DNA from: Ophiura sarsii
Taxonomy: Eukaryota > Echinodermata > Ophiuroidea > Amphilepidida > Ophiuridae
Reading direction: 5' to 3'
Assembly (NCBI GenBank): GCA_035610835.1
Contig: CM069445.1
Location: forward strand, 32,104,811-32,168,810
Length of the DNA: 64,000 nt
Part shown: one piece after another, positions 33,386 through 45,128 of the stretch
Layout of the letters: every line of letters begins with the position of its first letter
Position numbering within the stretch: the first letter of the stretch is position 1
Made by a program: the position numbers and the translations under genes
Notes under the pieces: generated by a model
The model's input: only the letters and a program-made list of their open reading frames with translations
Databases searched by the model: none
Told to the model about the DNA's origin: nothing

Positions 33386-34399
33386 TACACAGTAAAAAAA
33401 AAGGTGAACAACATGTTTAAAAAATTGAACAACTGCTGTTTGACGGGTGAGCTGAGCAACTTGTTGCTCAAAATATTAAACATCTGGGGTTGTTTAAAGT
33501 TTTAAACACCTAGTTGTTTAACTTTTTAAACAACATGTTTAAAATCAGATTTTACACATTGGTGTTGTTTAAAAATTGTTGTTCAATTTTCAAGGGTTGT
33601 TTAAAGAAAGTTGTTCAATCCTCATGGGTTGTTCAAAGAAAGTTGTTCAATCATCTTGGGTTGTTCAAAGAAAGTTGTTCAATCATCTTGGGTTGTTCAA
33701 AGAAAGTTGTTCAATCATCTTGGGTTGTTCAAAGAAAGTTGTTCAATCCTCATGGATGAAATTGGCCTGTTTAAATAACCAGGGTTGTTTAATGGTGGTT
33801 GTTTAAAACTGCAGGGTTGTTTAAATGATGGTTGTTAAAAAAACAGGGTTGTTTAATGGTAGTAGTTTAAAATTCCAGCACGATTTGAAGACTTGAATTT
33901 CTTGTGTTGAAGTACACAGACAGAACGGCAGAACTGTCGAATTCGGATGCCTTCTGTCTGTGGAGCAAAATCGCGAAATTAAAATTATATTTGTGCAAAA
34001 AATATCCATCTTCGCCGTCTATCATCAAACTATATCGGTTCTTTGGTCATCATATTTCATTATTTTCTTGATTGTATTTCCCCATCTTGTCAGCAAAATC
34101 TTTAAAATGATGATTTAAAATCGAAATTTGTTTACCGAATGAAATACGGCGGCCGTTAATTTGAAGCATATCGCAAACGAATCATTGTGACACGTGACTT
34201 GTGACGTCACAAGTAAACAACGTTGTTCAAGATCACTTTGTATTGATGTGAACGGCGTTCTTTATACTGTAAACAACACCTGTTTAAAAAAATGTTGTCT
34301 TCTTTAAACAACGATGTATAACTTTTACACATCTGTTGTTTGAAAAAGTGTACAACAGAAATTGAACAGCGATATTTTGTACATCGTTTTCTCTGTGTA
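33386..34399. mobile_element. TTGTTTAAA-rich repeat element with 32-bp minisatellite
   Basis: Short inverted ends TATACACAG (33384) and CTGTGTATA (34393) bound about 1 kb rich in GTTGTTTAAA and TTGTTCAA strings. It contains a clean 32-bp tandem repeat (listed next). The element boundaries are tentative. Confidence 0.5.
33594..33753. repeat. 32-bp minisatellite, five copies
   Basis: The unit gggttgttcaaagaaagttg, then ttcaatcatctt, starts at 33594, 33626, 33658, 33690 and 33722. Copies are near-identical. The two overlapping + frames through it (KESCSIILGC and VVQRKLFNHL repeats) are consequences of the repeat. Confidence 0.92.
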
Positions 34400-34739
34400 T
34401 ATACCTCAGAAAAGGGGCCGAGATTTGGTATCATAGGAATGCTTCAAGCTTTCTCTTTCAAAATATGTTTTCAGAAGCCTTGCCAAAAAGATAAGATACT
34501 TTTTGAGGCGATGTATCACTAATGGTTTTCAGGAGCATTTTACGGTCACAAACGTTGGAACGAGGTGGATATAGACGTAGAATGGAGACAGTTAGAAGCA
34601 ATCGAGTTTTAAGACCAAGACAATTCATCCATGCCGACATGTATATTTTGGACCATTTTGGTGCCATGCAAATGGCCAGTAAAACGTAAGCTATATGAGC
34701 CTCTGGTACTTTAAAAAAATATCTGTTTTAAATTTCTAG

Positions 34740-35012
34740 ATCTTTGGCACGTATCCATATTTGTCGGGAATAGATCTTACTCCAGATATCACCTTTACAA
34801 CTCTACTATTGATCGCATTACTAACGGATCCGCTGTATCGGTTGCCGGTGGCGCTATCGTGTTTGGTTAATGCCGCAGTGGCAAACCGTCGGCTGACAAA
34901 GTTCTTGGTGTATCAAGAGTCTGAAACAGACGGCGAGGAGCAGACGGTAGCAGAAGAAAATGGCGCGAAGAGTTATGTTACAGATGTGCAGATAACAACT
35001 GGCCGTTTAATG
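34740..35012 (+). CDS. ABCC8/9-like: SUR-like ABCC exon, end of TMD1 and L1 linker
   Basis: Acceptor aaatttctag, donor ATG|gtaact, phase 0 at both ends, 91 residues. It reads IFGTYPYLSGIDLTPDITFT, then TLLLIALLTDPLYRLPVALS, then CLVNAAVANRRLTKFLVYQE and an acidic tail. The L.....LTDPL..LP......V.A.V...RL..FL pattern is the last TMD1 helix and the ABCC exit helix. The acidic segment SETDGEEQTVAEENG begins the variable linker to NBD1. Confidence 0.92.
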
Positions 35013-35939
35013 GTAACTATAAACATGATAAACGTTTTCGTTTGGTTGCCGGTATGCTGCTGTGAATGGCAGGTTCATATTTTTAAGTAGTGTAGAGAAT
35101 TTTCGTGCCGACATCTACTACCAACAATAATATGGACCTACTCGTTCATTTCAATTGACACCACATTATTACACCATATCCATGCAATCAAACCCTCATA
35201 TTCATATATGATTGTCTTTCTTATGTAATGTACAACCTAAAAATATGTACACCCCATCCATTATCCAGTGACTTTTTGTTGTTGTATCTTTTACATCTGT
35301 TCACTGTCACTGTAATATCACACTACATTCCGGTAACCAATTGCCATCTTTAAATGTGTTTCTTGTGCAATTTATTTTGTATCTCCTTCCAAAAATGTTC
35401 AAATTAGAAAAGAATTGCGGAAAAAACCCCATGGAATAACTTGCCTGAAAATGTGAAACTGTCAAACTCTGCACCTACTTGAAGACATGTTTGTACCGTC
35501 TCGAAGCATTTGCTTAGAATTGTAATGCATTTTCAACTTATTTATGATGCGACTCTCCTCATCTTTGAATATTTTAAGGCATTTTAGTATATATTTATGT
35601 CTGTTTTGTTATTCTGGTTATTTATGCCGAGAGGCGCTTGTGGTGGATACCGACGCTTTATAAATCACCTTTAAAAGTGGGTTTTTAAATCCTTTTTGAA
35701 ACTATTTATACAGCGTGTATCACAAAAATTAGGATACTTTTTGATGATGGTTTAAATCCTTGTTAAATCACTGATGCATGACCAATTTTTATTTCAATGT
35801 AAAGTATAACCGATAAACATAAAATCCTGAAGAGATGAGAAAAATCCATCATTAATTAAGAAAATTGTGACCTATTAGGCAAGGCAATCCATTTCGTAGT
35901 ATGTACAATGGTCATTCCCACAGTACCTTACCTTGATAC
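35013..35939. other. Intron stretch with one mariner-type end
   Basis: A TA followed by cagcgtgtatcacaaaaatt near 35711 resembles the mariner-type ends elsewhere in the window, but no partner end was seen. Confidence 0.35.
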
Positions 35940-37900
35940 CTTGATGCCTCCATCACTTCTGATGATTGGCGACCATATTTGCACTCTTCTTAGTGTTCTT
36001 TCTCCACTTTGTTCTATCTTGTGCTGCACGTTTGGCTTGAACGTAGTTGAGACCAGTCCATTCCCTAATGTTATCAAACCAGTTTTTCTTCTGTCTGCCA
36101 CGTTTTCTCTTTCCTTCTACTTTTCCCTCAATGAGGTTGAGAGTTATGGGGGCTTCCACTTCCCCTGAGCGTATGGCCGAAGTATCCTAGTTTAAGGCTT
36201 ACAACCTTTCCCAACAGTTGTCTATCTGTTTCCAGCTCTTGCAAAATGCCATTTGTTCTTTCCTGCTTCCAGTTGATGTTAAACATTCTCCTCCACATCC
36301 ACATTTCAGCTGCCATTATTCTGTTCTCATCTGCTTTGCACAATGTCCAACTTTCAGCGCCATAAATGAGTGCACTCCAAACGAGGGTTTTGACCAGTTT
36401 CATTTTGAGATGATTAGTAAGGTTTTTGTCATTCCAGATCAACTGCAGGTCTATCATTCTTTTCTTGGCAATGGCAATTCTTGATTTGATGTCACTTGAG
36501 CAGCTGGCATTAGCTCTCTTTGTAGATCCAAGATACTTGAAGTGGTCTACATGTTCAACTCTCTCACCATCGATCATGATGTTATACTGTTCTTCTGGAT
36601 CACCTCCTGCGACAAGTAACTTGGTCTTCTTGACATTTAGCCTCAAATTCAGCTCCTTTCCTACGTCATTCACACTGTTGGTTAGTTGTACAATTTCCTC
36701 CTTTGAATTGGCAATAAGTGCGGTGTCGTCAGCATATCGTAAGTTTGAAATATGTGTTCCCCCTACTTTAATTCCATAATTTGAAACCTCTGCATCTCGC
36801 ATGCCCTTCTCGGTGTATGTAACAAAATGGTGTGGCGATATTATGCAACCTTGTCTAGCTCCTTTTCCAATCTCAAATTCTTTTGTCTGCTCACCATTCC
36901 ATCTTATTGTTGCTCTGTGGTTCACATATAGAGATCTCAAGAGTGCGACAAGATGCTTGGGGAAGCCCATTTCAAGAAACGCCTCAAAAAGTTTGCAGTG
37001 ACTTACTGAATCAAAAGCCTTGGAGTAGTCTATGAACATAATGAATACCTTTTGATCAATGGCAATTACTTTCTCCATCAGAATTTGTAAACATACTAGC
37101 ATGTCTCTTGTTCCTCTTCCTTTCCTGTACGCAGCTTGCTCTTCTGGTTGCTCATATTCCAACTTCCTCTTCAGGCGGTCAACAATTATCAACAGGAGGA
37201 TTTTGCTGGTATGGCTAATCAGTGCGATGGTTCGGTAGTTTGAACACTGTTTTCGATCTCCTGCTTTAAATAAGACTACAAACTCTTGTATCTTCCAGTC
37301 TTGAGGCCAGCGGCAGCTTTTCCAGATGCTGGTACAAAGTTTGAGTAGAAGTTTGATACCCGCTGGGCCTGTGGCTTTGATCAGCTCTGCAGGTATGCCA
37401 TCTAGTCCAGGTGATTTTCCGGCGCTTAGTCTTTTCATAGCATGTTCAACTTCTGACAAGAGAGGTGGTGGTTATGATCTTCTGGAGAAATTTGTTCCTC
37501 AGTCAATGGTTCCTCCTCCTCTGGTCTTTCAAACAGCTGAGCGCCATACTCTTTCCATCTGTTCAAGATGTCTTCCTTATGGTCCAACACATTTCCAGCT
37601 TCATCTGTTATGCATGCCTGCTGTGATGGTATTTTGCCGTCATTTTTCACAGATTTTATCAAGTCAAACATTCTCTTGGATTTTCCAAAAGTGTCAAAAT
37701 CGCCTATCTTCTGGCACTGTTCTTCGAGCCAAGCTGCCTTGTCCCTCCTAAGCTTCCTTTGTATCTCTGATCTTACTGCTTTGTACCTTTCATCCTGAGC
37801 AGGAGAATTTCTTCGCTTTCTCAGCTTGCTTTTTTCCTCGGAGAGAATCAGTACTTCATTGCTGATCCACGGTTTCTTAGGGAACCGTTTCAAATTACCA
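35940..37900 (-). pseudogene. 5'-truncated LINE with reverse transcriptase, frameshifted
   Basis: Three frames on the minus strand, read from 37893 down to 35953, form one broken polyprotein. The first (37893-37435, KPWISNEVLILSEEKSKLRK onward) is the region before the polymerase. The second (37459-36128) is a reverse transcriptase with AGKSPGLDGIPAELIK, GDRKQCSNYRTIALIS, the GARQGCIISP block and the catalytic box NLRYADDTALIA. The third (36159-35953) has the GKRKRGRQKKNWFDNIREWT tail found at the C-terminus of several animal LINE families. Frameshifts lie near 37465 and 36165. The endonuclease is absent. The 3' edge carries short ccttg repeats. Confidence 0.92.
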
Positions 37901-38285
37901 AGAGTTTTGTCGGTTGAACGCGCACACTATGTATGCCAATTCTACTTCTTATCATGCTAATGAACCATCTACGGTGTGATGATAGTGGGTACATTGTTCC
38001 ATATTCTTGCCGCTGCAATCCCAAAGGCTCTGTTGCCTCATTGCGTTTTTGTATGATTTAATTTTAAGAGACCTTGCTCTGACGAACGAAGAGCACGCCG
38101 AGGCGTGTATGGTTGAACAGAATCAGCCAGATATACTGGTGCTTTACCAAGTTGTATTTTGTAGATGAGTAAAAAGTGTTTGAAGACAATGCGTTGCTCC
38201 ACAATACATAAAACATTACGTGAATTATAGTAAGATATTTAAATAACAAACCTGTTTGTATCATGATTACGGTGTACCTTCACAG

Positions 38286-38397
38286 GGTAATAACTGGCGA
38301 AGAAGTTGGAAAGGATTCTCATCGGCCAGCGAAGAGGAAGAAGCGACACCATTGATATTGAAGTCTATAGGTAACCAGCCGAAGTCGTATGTTCAAG
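38286..38397 (+). CDS. ABCC8/9-like: SUR-like ABCC exon, linker before NBD1
   Basis: Acceptor ccttcacag, donor CAAG|gtatgt, phase 0 in and phase 1 out. It reads GNNWRRSWKGFSSASEEEEA then TPLILKSIGNQPKSYVQ. This is a variable, acidic then basic linker without strong homology, as expected between TMD1 and NBD1. Splice signals and phase on both sides support it; the exact product is less certain than for the domain exons. Confidence 0.75.
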
Positions 38398-38926
38398 GTA
38401 TGTGTTGGTATAACTAAACACTTCATTGTAATAGTCACATACGTGTAGATCACAATGAAACCGGGTCTCAGAAATGCATTTAACTTCAACTGATGCGTGC
38501 GGACATAATTGTATTAGACAGCCTTTGAATTTGCGTTGTTCCCTAAAATTATCTTGTAATTCCTTGTTCCCTAAAATGCTCCCTATCTGTAGATAGGGTA
38601 GATGGAATTCGACCATTGGATAGATTATATAGATTAGGTGCATGCAGTGCACTCAAACTCGTAACAATTGGGCCAGACTGAATTGGATCCAGTCATTTTA
38701 TACTAACTTATATATGACCTTCCGTGTGATATGAGTGGAGTGAGAATATAGTCATACCTACACTCTGAAATAATTATCGTCAAGGGAAGCAAGTATGATA
38801 ATCATGTCCAGGCGATGGGCCCATCTTAAACAGAGTGGGAATGGCTGACGTATACATGGTTTTATAATTTTTACGATAATTTAAGGAAAAACAATAACCT
38901 TATACATGTAGTTGTAATGTAAACAG

Positions 38927-39248
38927 GTTTTCTAGATCCCGTAAGAATTATTCAACGTATTGAGAGCAAACACTGGGAACCCATTGAACTACTTTGTTAT
39001 CTTGTTGGGGAACCCATTGAACTACTTTGTTATCTTGTTGGTATTTTAGGTTTACAAATTGATGAACAGTTCTTATAAGTTAATTAAAATAAACTTGGGA
39101 TATATTTGAGACATTATTCTAAGAAAAATAATGTATTTGACGATATAATGTATCTGACGATATACTTTAATATTGGCATGAAACCCAGAGTAACGTATTC
39201 TATTCCGGAAGGTCGATACTTTGAATAATTCTTACGGGATCTAGAAAA
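38927..39248. repeat. Foldback MITE with 27-bp ends
   Basis: TTTCTAGATCCCGTAAGAAT at 38928 pairs with attcttacgggatctagaaa ending near 39248. The interior holds a 36-bp direct duplication (gggaacccattgaactactt and onward, near 38976 and 39008). Confidence 0.85.
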
Positions 39249-39249
39249 T

Positions 39250-40849
39250 AATGTATAACAATATTTCAGTGATTTAAAACTTTCACATTGATATTGTTAG
39301 TTAATTTAAAAGTTAAATAAGCTTGATAATAATACTAAGTTAAAAGATATGAATAAAACTGTGTAGTCTGCCCTTGTCATGTGGGCTACAATGAGGAATT
39401 GGATGGTTTCCATTTGTAATATGAAAGTCATGGTGTTAAAATTAAATTTAAAATTCCCTCTCAAGTAACCTTTATTTAAAGATGAATAAAAAGATCAATT
39501 TTCAATATCTGAGAGAGTCTAAAAACTAGCGACAATCTTAGAATTAGTTTCACTTGAGTTAATCCGTTGACAAACAATTGCGTGGGTTATGTTGCTGTAT
39601 TAATGAGCTTGATTAATTATTCATGAGCTATTTCAAATGAGAAATTTGTAAATAGGCACATATTTTCTTCAATTGCATGGAATATAATGAGTAGATGTTG
39701 CAGGAAACACGAATTTATTAATCAGTAGAGATTCAGCAACTCATTTGTGCAACTCACCCCCCCCCCCCCCCCCCCCCCGGTCCTGCTAGGTTAACGTTTA
39801 GCTAGCGCCCTCTCGTACAGTATATTTGACGGATGACTCCTTGTTTTTTGTAATAACGGAATTCGGCTAAATTTTTAAAAAGTCCGTACATTTGGGTGTA
39901 TTTTCTGACTCAGTGGGATTCATTTTAGCCCAAAATACAATTTATGATCCGCACTTGCGACGCTTATACTTCTTACTTCTTGAAAATGGTTTTACTCGAG
40001 TCATTCCTTAATAGCCCAAGTAAACCCTAGTTGCATAATTGCAAGATTGGGCTATTGAAATGTATACACAGAGGGAACCATTTGAGCTACTTTTCAAGTG
40101 AATTGGTCTAATCAGACCAATATCATATGGCAACACTGAACACCATTTCAGATAGTTGTATATTACTGTGGAGCTGGGTTTCTATCTGACAGAGGATTGA
40201 GAAAATGTGTTCTCTTAATGTGCTTTTTGCACTGAATGTCATCTATCTTAGTGCCAAAGTTGAGCGACGATGTTTGTCGATGCGCGCGAACACGCTCTAT
40301 GTGCTATCGCACTGTGCGCTCAGACACTTGCCGAAAGTGCATCACATTAACGATGCACATGATCAAATTATGATAAGGTAAATGCTAACAAACTGGCAGT
40401 CTACCAGTGATTGTATACAATTTGATGCAGCCATGTTAAATGTTACGCAAAATATGGCATGATTGTTATACTGAGAAGTGTACGTCGCAACATGAAACCG
40501 CACTTGGATCACAAAACTGTAGGCGGACCCATGTCGGATACTTTGCGCTCACATTTAAATGATGGGTGGGGGTGTGTGCATTGCATTGTTGTGTATGTGG
40601 TGTTTTCTGATTGGGCTTCAAATGTATCGCAAGGCAACTCTCTTATTGGGCTATTTATCCAAAAACCCTAAGTATGATCATCATGTAAAAGATGACTGAA
40701 CAGATGCCTTCGGCGTGCTGGAAAAATGAACTTTTTAAATCCATTTTGAAAAAAAATATACTGTTCTGAGACGTGAGGTCAAGTCTAAATAATACTGTCA
40801 TCTTGTTTATTTTGTTTATAAAAGATAGGTATGCTTAATTTTTTTTCAG
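39250..40849. other. Intron stretch with poly-C tract
   Basis: A run of about 21 C lies at 39757-39778. A frame at 40459-40671 has no recognisable similarity. No other structure seen. Confidence 0.4.
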
Positions 40850-40896
40850 GAAAAAGGATATCAAAAAGGGATATTCCTCATGAAATGGCAATCAGG
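40850..40896 (+). CDS. ABCC8/9-like: SUR-like ABCC 47-bp exon, linker before NBD1
   Basis: Acceptor aattttttttcag, donor AGG|gtaagt, phase 1 in and phase 0 out. With the split Gly it reads GKRISKRDIPHEMAIR. The splice signals are strong and the phases fit both neighbours. The basic content suits the linker just before the first NBD1 strand. Confidence 0.8.
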
Positions 40897-41232
40897 GTAA
40901 GTGCATACTTCTTTGTTGATTTTATTGTGCTTAAGATGAACTGCTCTTAAGGTTGCGTGTTGGTGATAACGGGTTTTTTCGCGCACCCAAAATGCCGGAG
41001 CGAAATTAAAGATGCGCTAGTATTATAAAGATAGGGCGATATAGTAGGCTACGAATAAATTATTTTAAAAGTATTTTATTACGAAACCACAGGAATTGGC
41101 ATGCGTGTTATTTTATTACTGAAAATTGATCATAAAACTAATATACATAAATACATTTTCTAAAGGTATTAGATTGAGCTCCTACACAAGTATATATAAT
41201 ACAAATATCCTCCGTTACAATTTTCCTCCTAG

Positions 41233-41311
41233 ATTGTTCAAGGCAACTTCGCATGGGATACAGAGAGCAAATCACCGATAATTAGCAACATAAATATTGA
41301 CATTCAAGTTG
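41233..41311 (+). CDS. ABCC8/9-like: SUR-like ABCC exon, first strands of NBD1
   Basis: Acceptor ttcctcctag, donor GTTG|gtaaga, phase 0 in and phase 1 out. It reads IVQGNFAWDTESKSPIISNI then NIDIQV plus a split Gly. The I..G.F.W......P.L..I.. .I..G pattern is the start of an ABCC NBD1, with Trp as the A-loop aromatic residue. The Walker A exon of NBD1, which must follow, is not present between here and the gap at 57124. Confidence 0.9.
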
Positions 41312-41674
41312 GTAAGACAGCAACACTTTTATATCTGGTTAAATTACATGCAAACGATATGTTCTTCCCTAGAAAAACATCAAAGTGATTAGTTAAGAAT
41401 GATTTACAATACATTCATAGACCAACAGCATTTTAAACAAGTATGTTTTCAAGACTTTTGTCATAATACAGAAAACCAACCAGATCTCCTGTTGACATGA
41501 ACATACTTTCAGATTGATCTTGATTTTTATTGGCAGAGCTACCTTTATTTACATTAAAGTCACATAAATGTCTATGACTACCGTTAAATACATATAACAA
41601 TTAACCTACTGAATATGAACTACCGTTAAACACATATAACAAACCCAATGAATATGAGAAAGGAAATAGTGACT

Positions 41675-41780
41675 GGTTTGCTCTAGGTCAGGGAGTCCGT
41701 CAAGGGTGCTTACTGTCACCAGCACTCTTCAACCTTTATGCAGAGTCTATAATGAGACGTGCATTGGATGATTGGCCAGG
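41675..41780 (+). pseudogene. LINE reverse-transcriptase fragment
   Basis: The frame reads WFALGQGVRQGCLLSPALFN then LYAESIMRRALDDW. The G.RQGC.LSP.LFNLY.E block is a conserved part of non-LTR reverse transcriptases, just before the YADD box. It then decays (GGLLVGGYQIHTLC and a stop). Only this fragment is present. Confidence 0.85.
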
Positions 41781-41825
41781 GGGGCTGTTAGTAGGTGGAT
41801 ACCAAATACACACATTATGTTCCCA

Positions 41826-42890
41826 GCCCTTAATACTTTTGGACCGGTGATTTGAAATTTCGACGGTAATAAACCAACTAAGATAGGTTGACAGGCCATG
41901 GAGCTAGCTCCTGCTCGATTGAAATCATTGAGCCTGCACGTACCTGGAACTTGCATGGTTAAGAGACAGTCTACAGTATTGCCACTTTTACCTTCAAGCA
42001 CCCACATTTGGCTTATTTTTAAAGCTAAAATCTAATCTAAAGTATACTATATCGTGTCTTTTATCGAAATTTGAACTTTCGATTTGACAGAATCTTAAAT
42101 TGGACTAGATTTTATAACACATTGAAGTTCAAAGTTTGAATTTCTTAACCCAACAACTCTCAACAATCGGGCTTTGGGCTCATAGTTCAATCCACCCAAG
42201 AATGATACTCCCAATGACCACATGCTGGGTGACCTTTAGCCATGGTTTAGTTAAAATACAATCTGCACTCTTGCCTGGGTGTTGCCCTGCCTATTTTGTT
42301 AGAACTAAAGTCTGCTGTATGGATACTATATTGTGACTTTTTTCAAATTTGAACTTTTGATTTTACCAAATCTGAAATAGCATTATAGTTTCTATGACAA
42401 ATTGAAGTTAAAAGTTCGAATGTTTTTCCACAACAACTTTGAAAAGTAACACTTTGGGCTTCCAGGATTGTCCAATTTTAATTCAATCTAACCATGGGTA
42501 AAGTGTATATATTTTCTTTCAGTTAATATTATTAGGTAACTTCGTTATTATCCAATGGATTTCTCTTGTTCGCCAAGCAAACAATATGAACATTGACACA
42601 TTATTTCCATCATTGCTAGTTTGATCAAAACGAAAACAAAATAAAAAGTCACATAGATAACACTTGAACTTCTTTAGTACACTAGCCGAAACAGATCTCC
42701 CCAAGCATATAGAGCATTGGGCCGTTATTTGGATAGCGGTGGAAATGGTACTCTGTCCTCTGGCAAGACACAGGTGGGGGCATAATTATGTCCTTTGCAG
42801 TCTTTTAATTGGACCACAAAGTGGGAAGTAGACACATCCTTAAATGATTTATTACCGGCGAAATTATAAATCCCAGTCCAAAAGTGTTTT
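41826..42890. repeat. Inverted repeat pair enclosing about 1 kb
   Basis: The block acttttggaccggtgatttg, then aaatttcgacggtaataa, near 41828-41872 recurs inverted near 42850-42890 (ttattaccggcgaaattata, then aatcccagtccaaaagt). It may be one degenerate TIR element. No coding sequence inside. Confidence 0.5.
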
Positions 42891-42948
42891 AACACTTTTG
42901 GACTGGGATTTAAAATTTAGATATGTTCCTAGTCCCTTAAAAGGGACT
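42867..42948. repeat. Two perfect palindromes at the left border of the tandem array
   Basis: Bases 42867-42912 form a hairpin with 22-bp perfect arms (AATCCCAGTCCAAAAGTGTT and its complement around TT). Bases 42931-42948 are AGTCCCTT-AA-AAGGGACT. The second palindrome ends at the T of the TA where the array begins. Confidence 0.9.
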
Positions 42949-42949
42949 A

Positions 42950-43217
42950 CAATCCTGGAAAAAAGTCTTGGAACACTTGCGTGTGATTAACGGACAAGTG
43001 TCACCCCCACTCCCCCGTACAATGTTGACCAAGGCCAGTGGCTCCTGCAGCTTGCCAGAGTGTCCCAACATTGATCGATGGGGGGTGGGGAAGTAAAAAT
43101 CTCATTTGAACAATTTCCGTTTATAACAGAAGACACTAAGTATCAATACATGCACACAATACCCAGCACGTGTGCTCAGCTCAGCGTTAGCGTTCCAAGG
43201 ACTTTTTTCCAAGATTG
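42950..43217. mobile_element. Tc1/mariner-type MITE at the start of each array unit
   Basis: TA (42948-42949, 43218-43219) flanks the inverted ends CAATCCTGGAAAAAAGTCTT and ggacttttttccaagattg. It is 268 bp with no transposase. The array's left border coincides with this element's TA. Further copies start at 45723, 48497, 51271, 54045 and 56820. Confidence 0.85.
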
Positions 43218-44254
43218 TATACGCAGATTGCAAAAAAAATCATCTAAATTTGGTTTTTCTATCACATCTCAAAAACTAAATGTCACATGTATCTCAAATT
43301 GCGCAGTATTTGGCAGGGGACCATAGGCTTGGCATCCCCAGTATTTTTTTTAATAAAGACATTCATTTAATACGGGAACGTTCAGTGAAACCAATTCCCT
43401 ATACTAACTAATGCATTTCGAAGATGTATAATAATTGGCCATTATTGCAATGCATAATGTGGCGTTTTCAGATACTCCTACGAGAGTTATTCATGTATTG
43501 TTAGATATGCAAAAGAGTATCTAAAAGTAACGGAATCTATATATAGGGTTGAAAGTAACACAAATAATTGTAAAACAACTTAGGCCTACTTGTAAATAAC
43601 TATCTTCCGTAGATAGCAGTAACTTCTGTTTGACAGATTCGACAGCTATCTTTCGTATTGCATTAACGGGTTGTAATATAATAATAGATGCTCATTATTC
43701 ATATGCCCATCTGTTATTATGTATTTTTTTATTTGCGGTCGTTGTTTTGCATCACTTGCGTTGCAAAGGGACGATGAATCCCCCGGCCCAATAATCACCA
43801 AGAAAAAATGCAAGAAAAACACCTTTTTTCAAAACACTTTTTTTTCTGCTCGAATGTTCATAGGCCCATACGTACACTTTTTGGGCTGTTTCTATTCAAA
43901 AGAATTTTTGAAAAACTACATTTGGATTTAGTTCTACATTTCCACATATTAATATTAACCAACATTTTTTGGCTCAAATTGTCAAAGGGTGTTTTTGCCT
44001 ACAGTTTTTGGAATTTATTTTGAACATTTTGACATTGCTGGTATTTTTTCCCGACACGTTATTCACAAACCCTTATTTTATGGATTTTTCAAATATTACT
44101 CTTTTTTCTTACACATTTTTTTTCAAAACTGTCGGCATTTATTTTTTGGAAATATTTGAAAATAATTGGAAAAACAATAGTTGGACATGGTTGGATGATG
44201 AGTAAATGTTTCTTCTTACTCCACAAATTATAAATGATAGTCAGTAAAAGAAAT

Positions 44255-44330
44255 TGCACATCCAGGATTTGAACCTGGGACCTCTGGATGGTTATTGACA
44301 AGCGCTCTAGTCAACTGAGCTAATGAGTCA
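44255..44330 (-). pseudogene. tRNA-like sequence (unit 1)
   Basis: Read on minus, it has an A-box-like TAGCTCAGTTGACTAGAGC with a closed D stem (GCTC/GAGC) and a perfect B box GGTTCAAATCC with a closed T stem (CCAGG/CCTGG). The acceptor stem pairs at about 4 of 7 positions and the anticodon stem does not pair. It is therefore a tRNA pseudogene or SINE head rather than a working tRNA. Confidence 0.7.
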
Positions 44331-44950
44331 GATGAGTAAGCACGACGATAATATTATCTATAGGCCTTCAGTTCAATCTCATCCTCAAAAACAACCCAAA
44401 CAACTAAATAAGTGAATACATAAACCATTTAAGTAATATATAATATACGTGAATACATAAATAAACCATTTAAGTAGTATATTTTATTGTATTTATTGAT
44501 TAAAATAGCGCTGCGATAAATGAATTTAGCTTTATTCACAAAGAAATCATCAGACGAGTTGGGACCGTAATGGTAAAGTGAATGGTAAAGTGTATGGTAA
44601 AGTGTTGCCTTGAAACGCGTGTTCATTGAACACTTTACCGTCGTTTCTATAGTATAATATTATTATACATATTTTGTTTTCATTTTAAATGGTAAACTGT
44701 TATCAAAATGCGTAGATGTGACCAATGCGGCTTATATTTCGGAGTTACAACATGCATGATTGGTATAGCTAACACATATGCATTTCTTGATAACTCAAAG
44801 GCAGTATGAAAAAAACGTTTAATTGCCTATTTTAAGCAAAATGTCCCAATGGTAAACTGATGGTAAACTGTTGTAAAGTGTGTGACACTTTGCAATAATG
44901 CATTACTATAACATGTATAATAAAAAAAATCCACGCTTGTGTAAGCACTG

Positions 44951-45046
44951 ACCGCTTGGCCGAGTGGATAGGAGCATTCGTTGGCACCCTTTATCTGTTC
45001 ATAGCCTGCTTGGCGTTGGTTCGAGTCGCTTTCATGGCGTGGCTTT
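44951..45046 (+). pseudogene. tRNA-like sequence, plus strand (unit 1)
   Basis: It contains TTGGCCGAGTGGATAGGAGC, an A box as in Leu/Ser tRNAs, and GGTTCGAGTCGC, a near-consensus B box about 50 bp further on, followed by a T run (45044-45049) that could end pol III transcription. The T stem and acceptor do not pair properly, so a tRNA pseudogene or SINE-like origin is likely. Copies begin at 47725, 50499, 53273 and 56048. Confidence 0.6.
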
Positions 45047-45128
45047 TTTCCTTTTTTTCTGTTATGAGCTATCTTCAATAGATAGGAATAGTATTGCAAA
45101 TAAACGTTTACTGCTCGGCAAATGTTAA

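Noticed and set aside
36218..37751. Plus-strand frames of 76-141 codons opposite the LINE
   Set aside because: Antisense shadows of the minus-strand reverse transcriptase.
44255..44330. Functional tRNA gene
   Set aside because: The D and T arms are good, but the anticodon stem does not pair and the acceptor pairs at only about 4 of 7 positions, so a pseudogene or SINE head is more likely.
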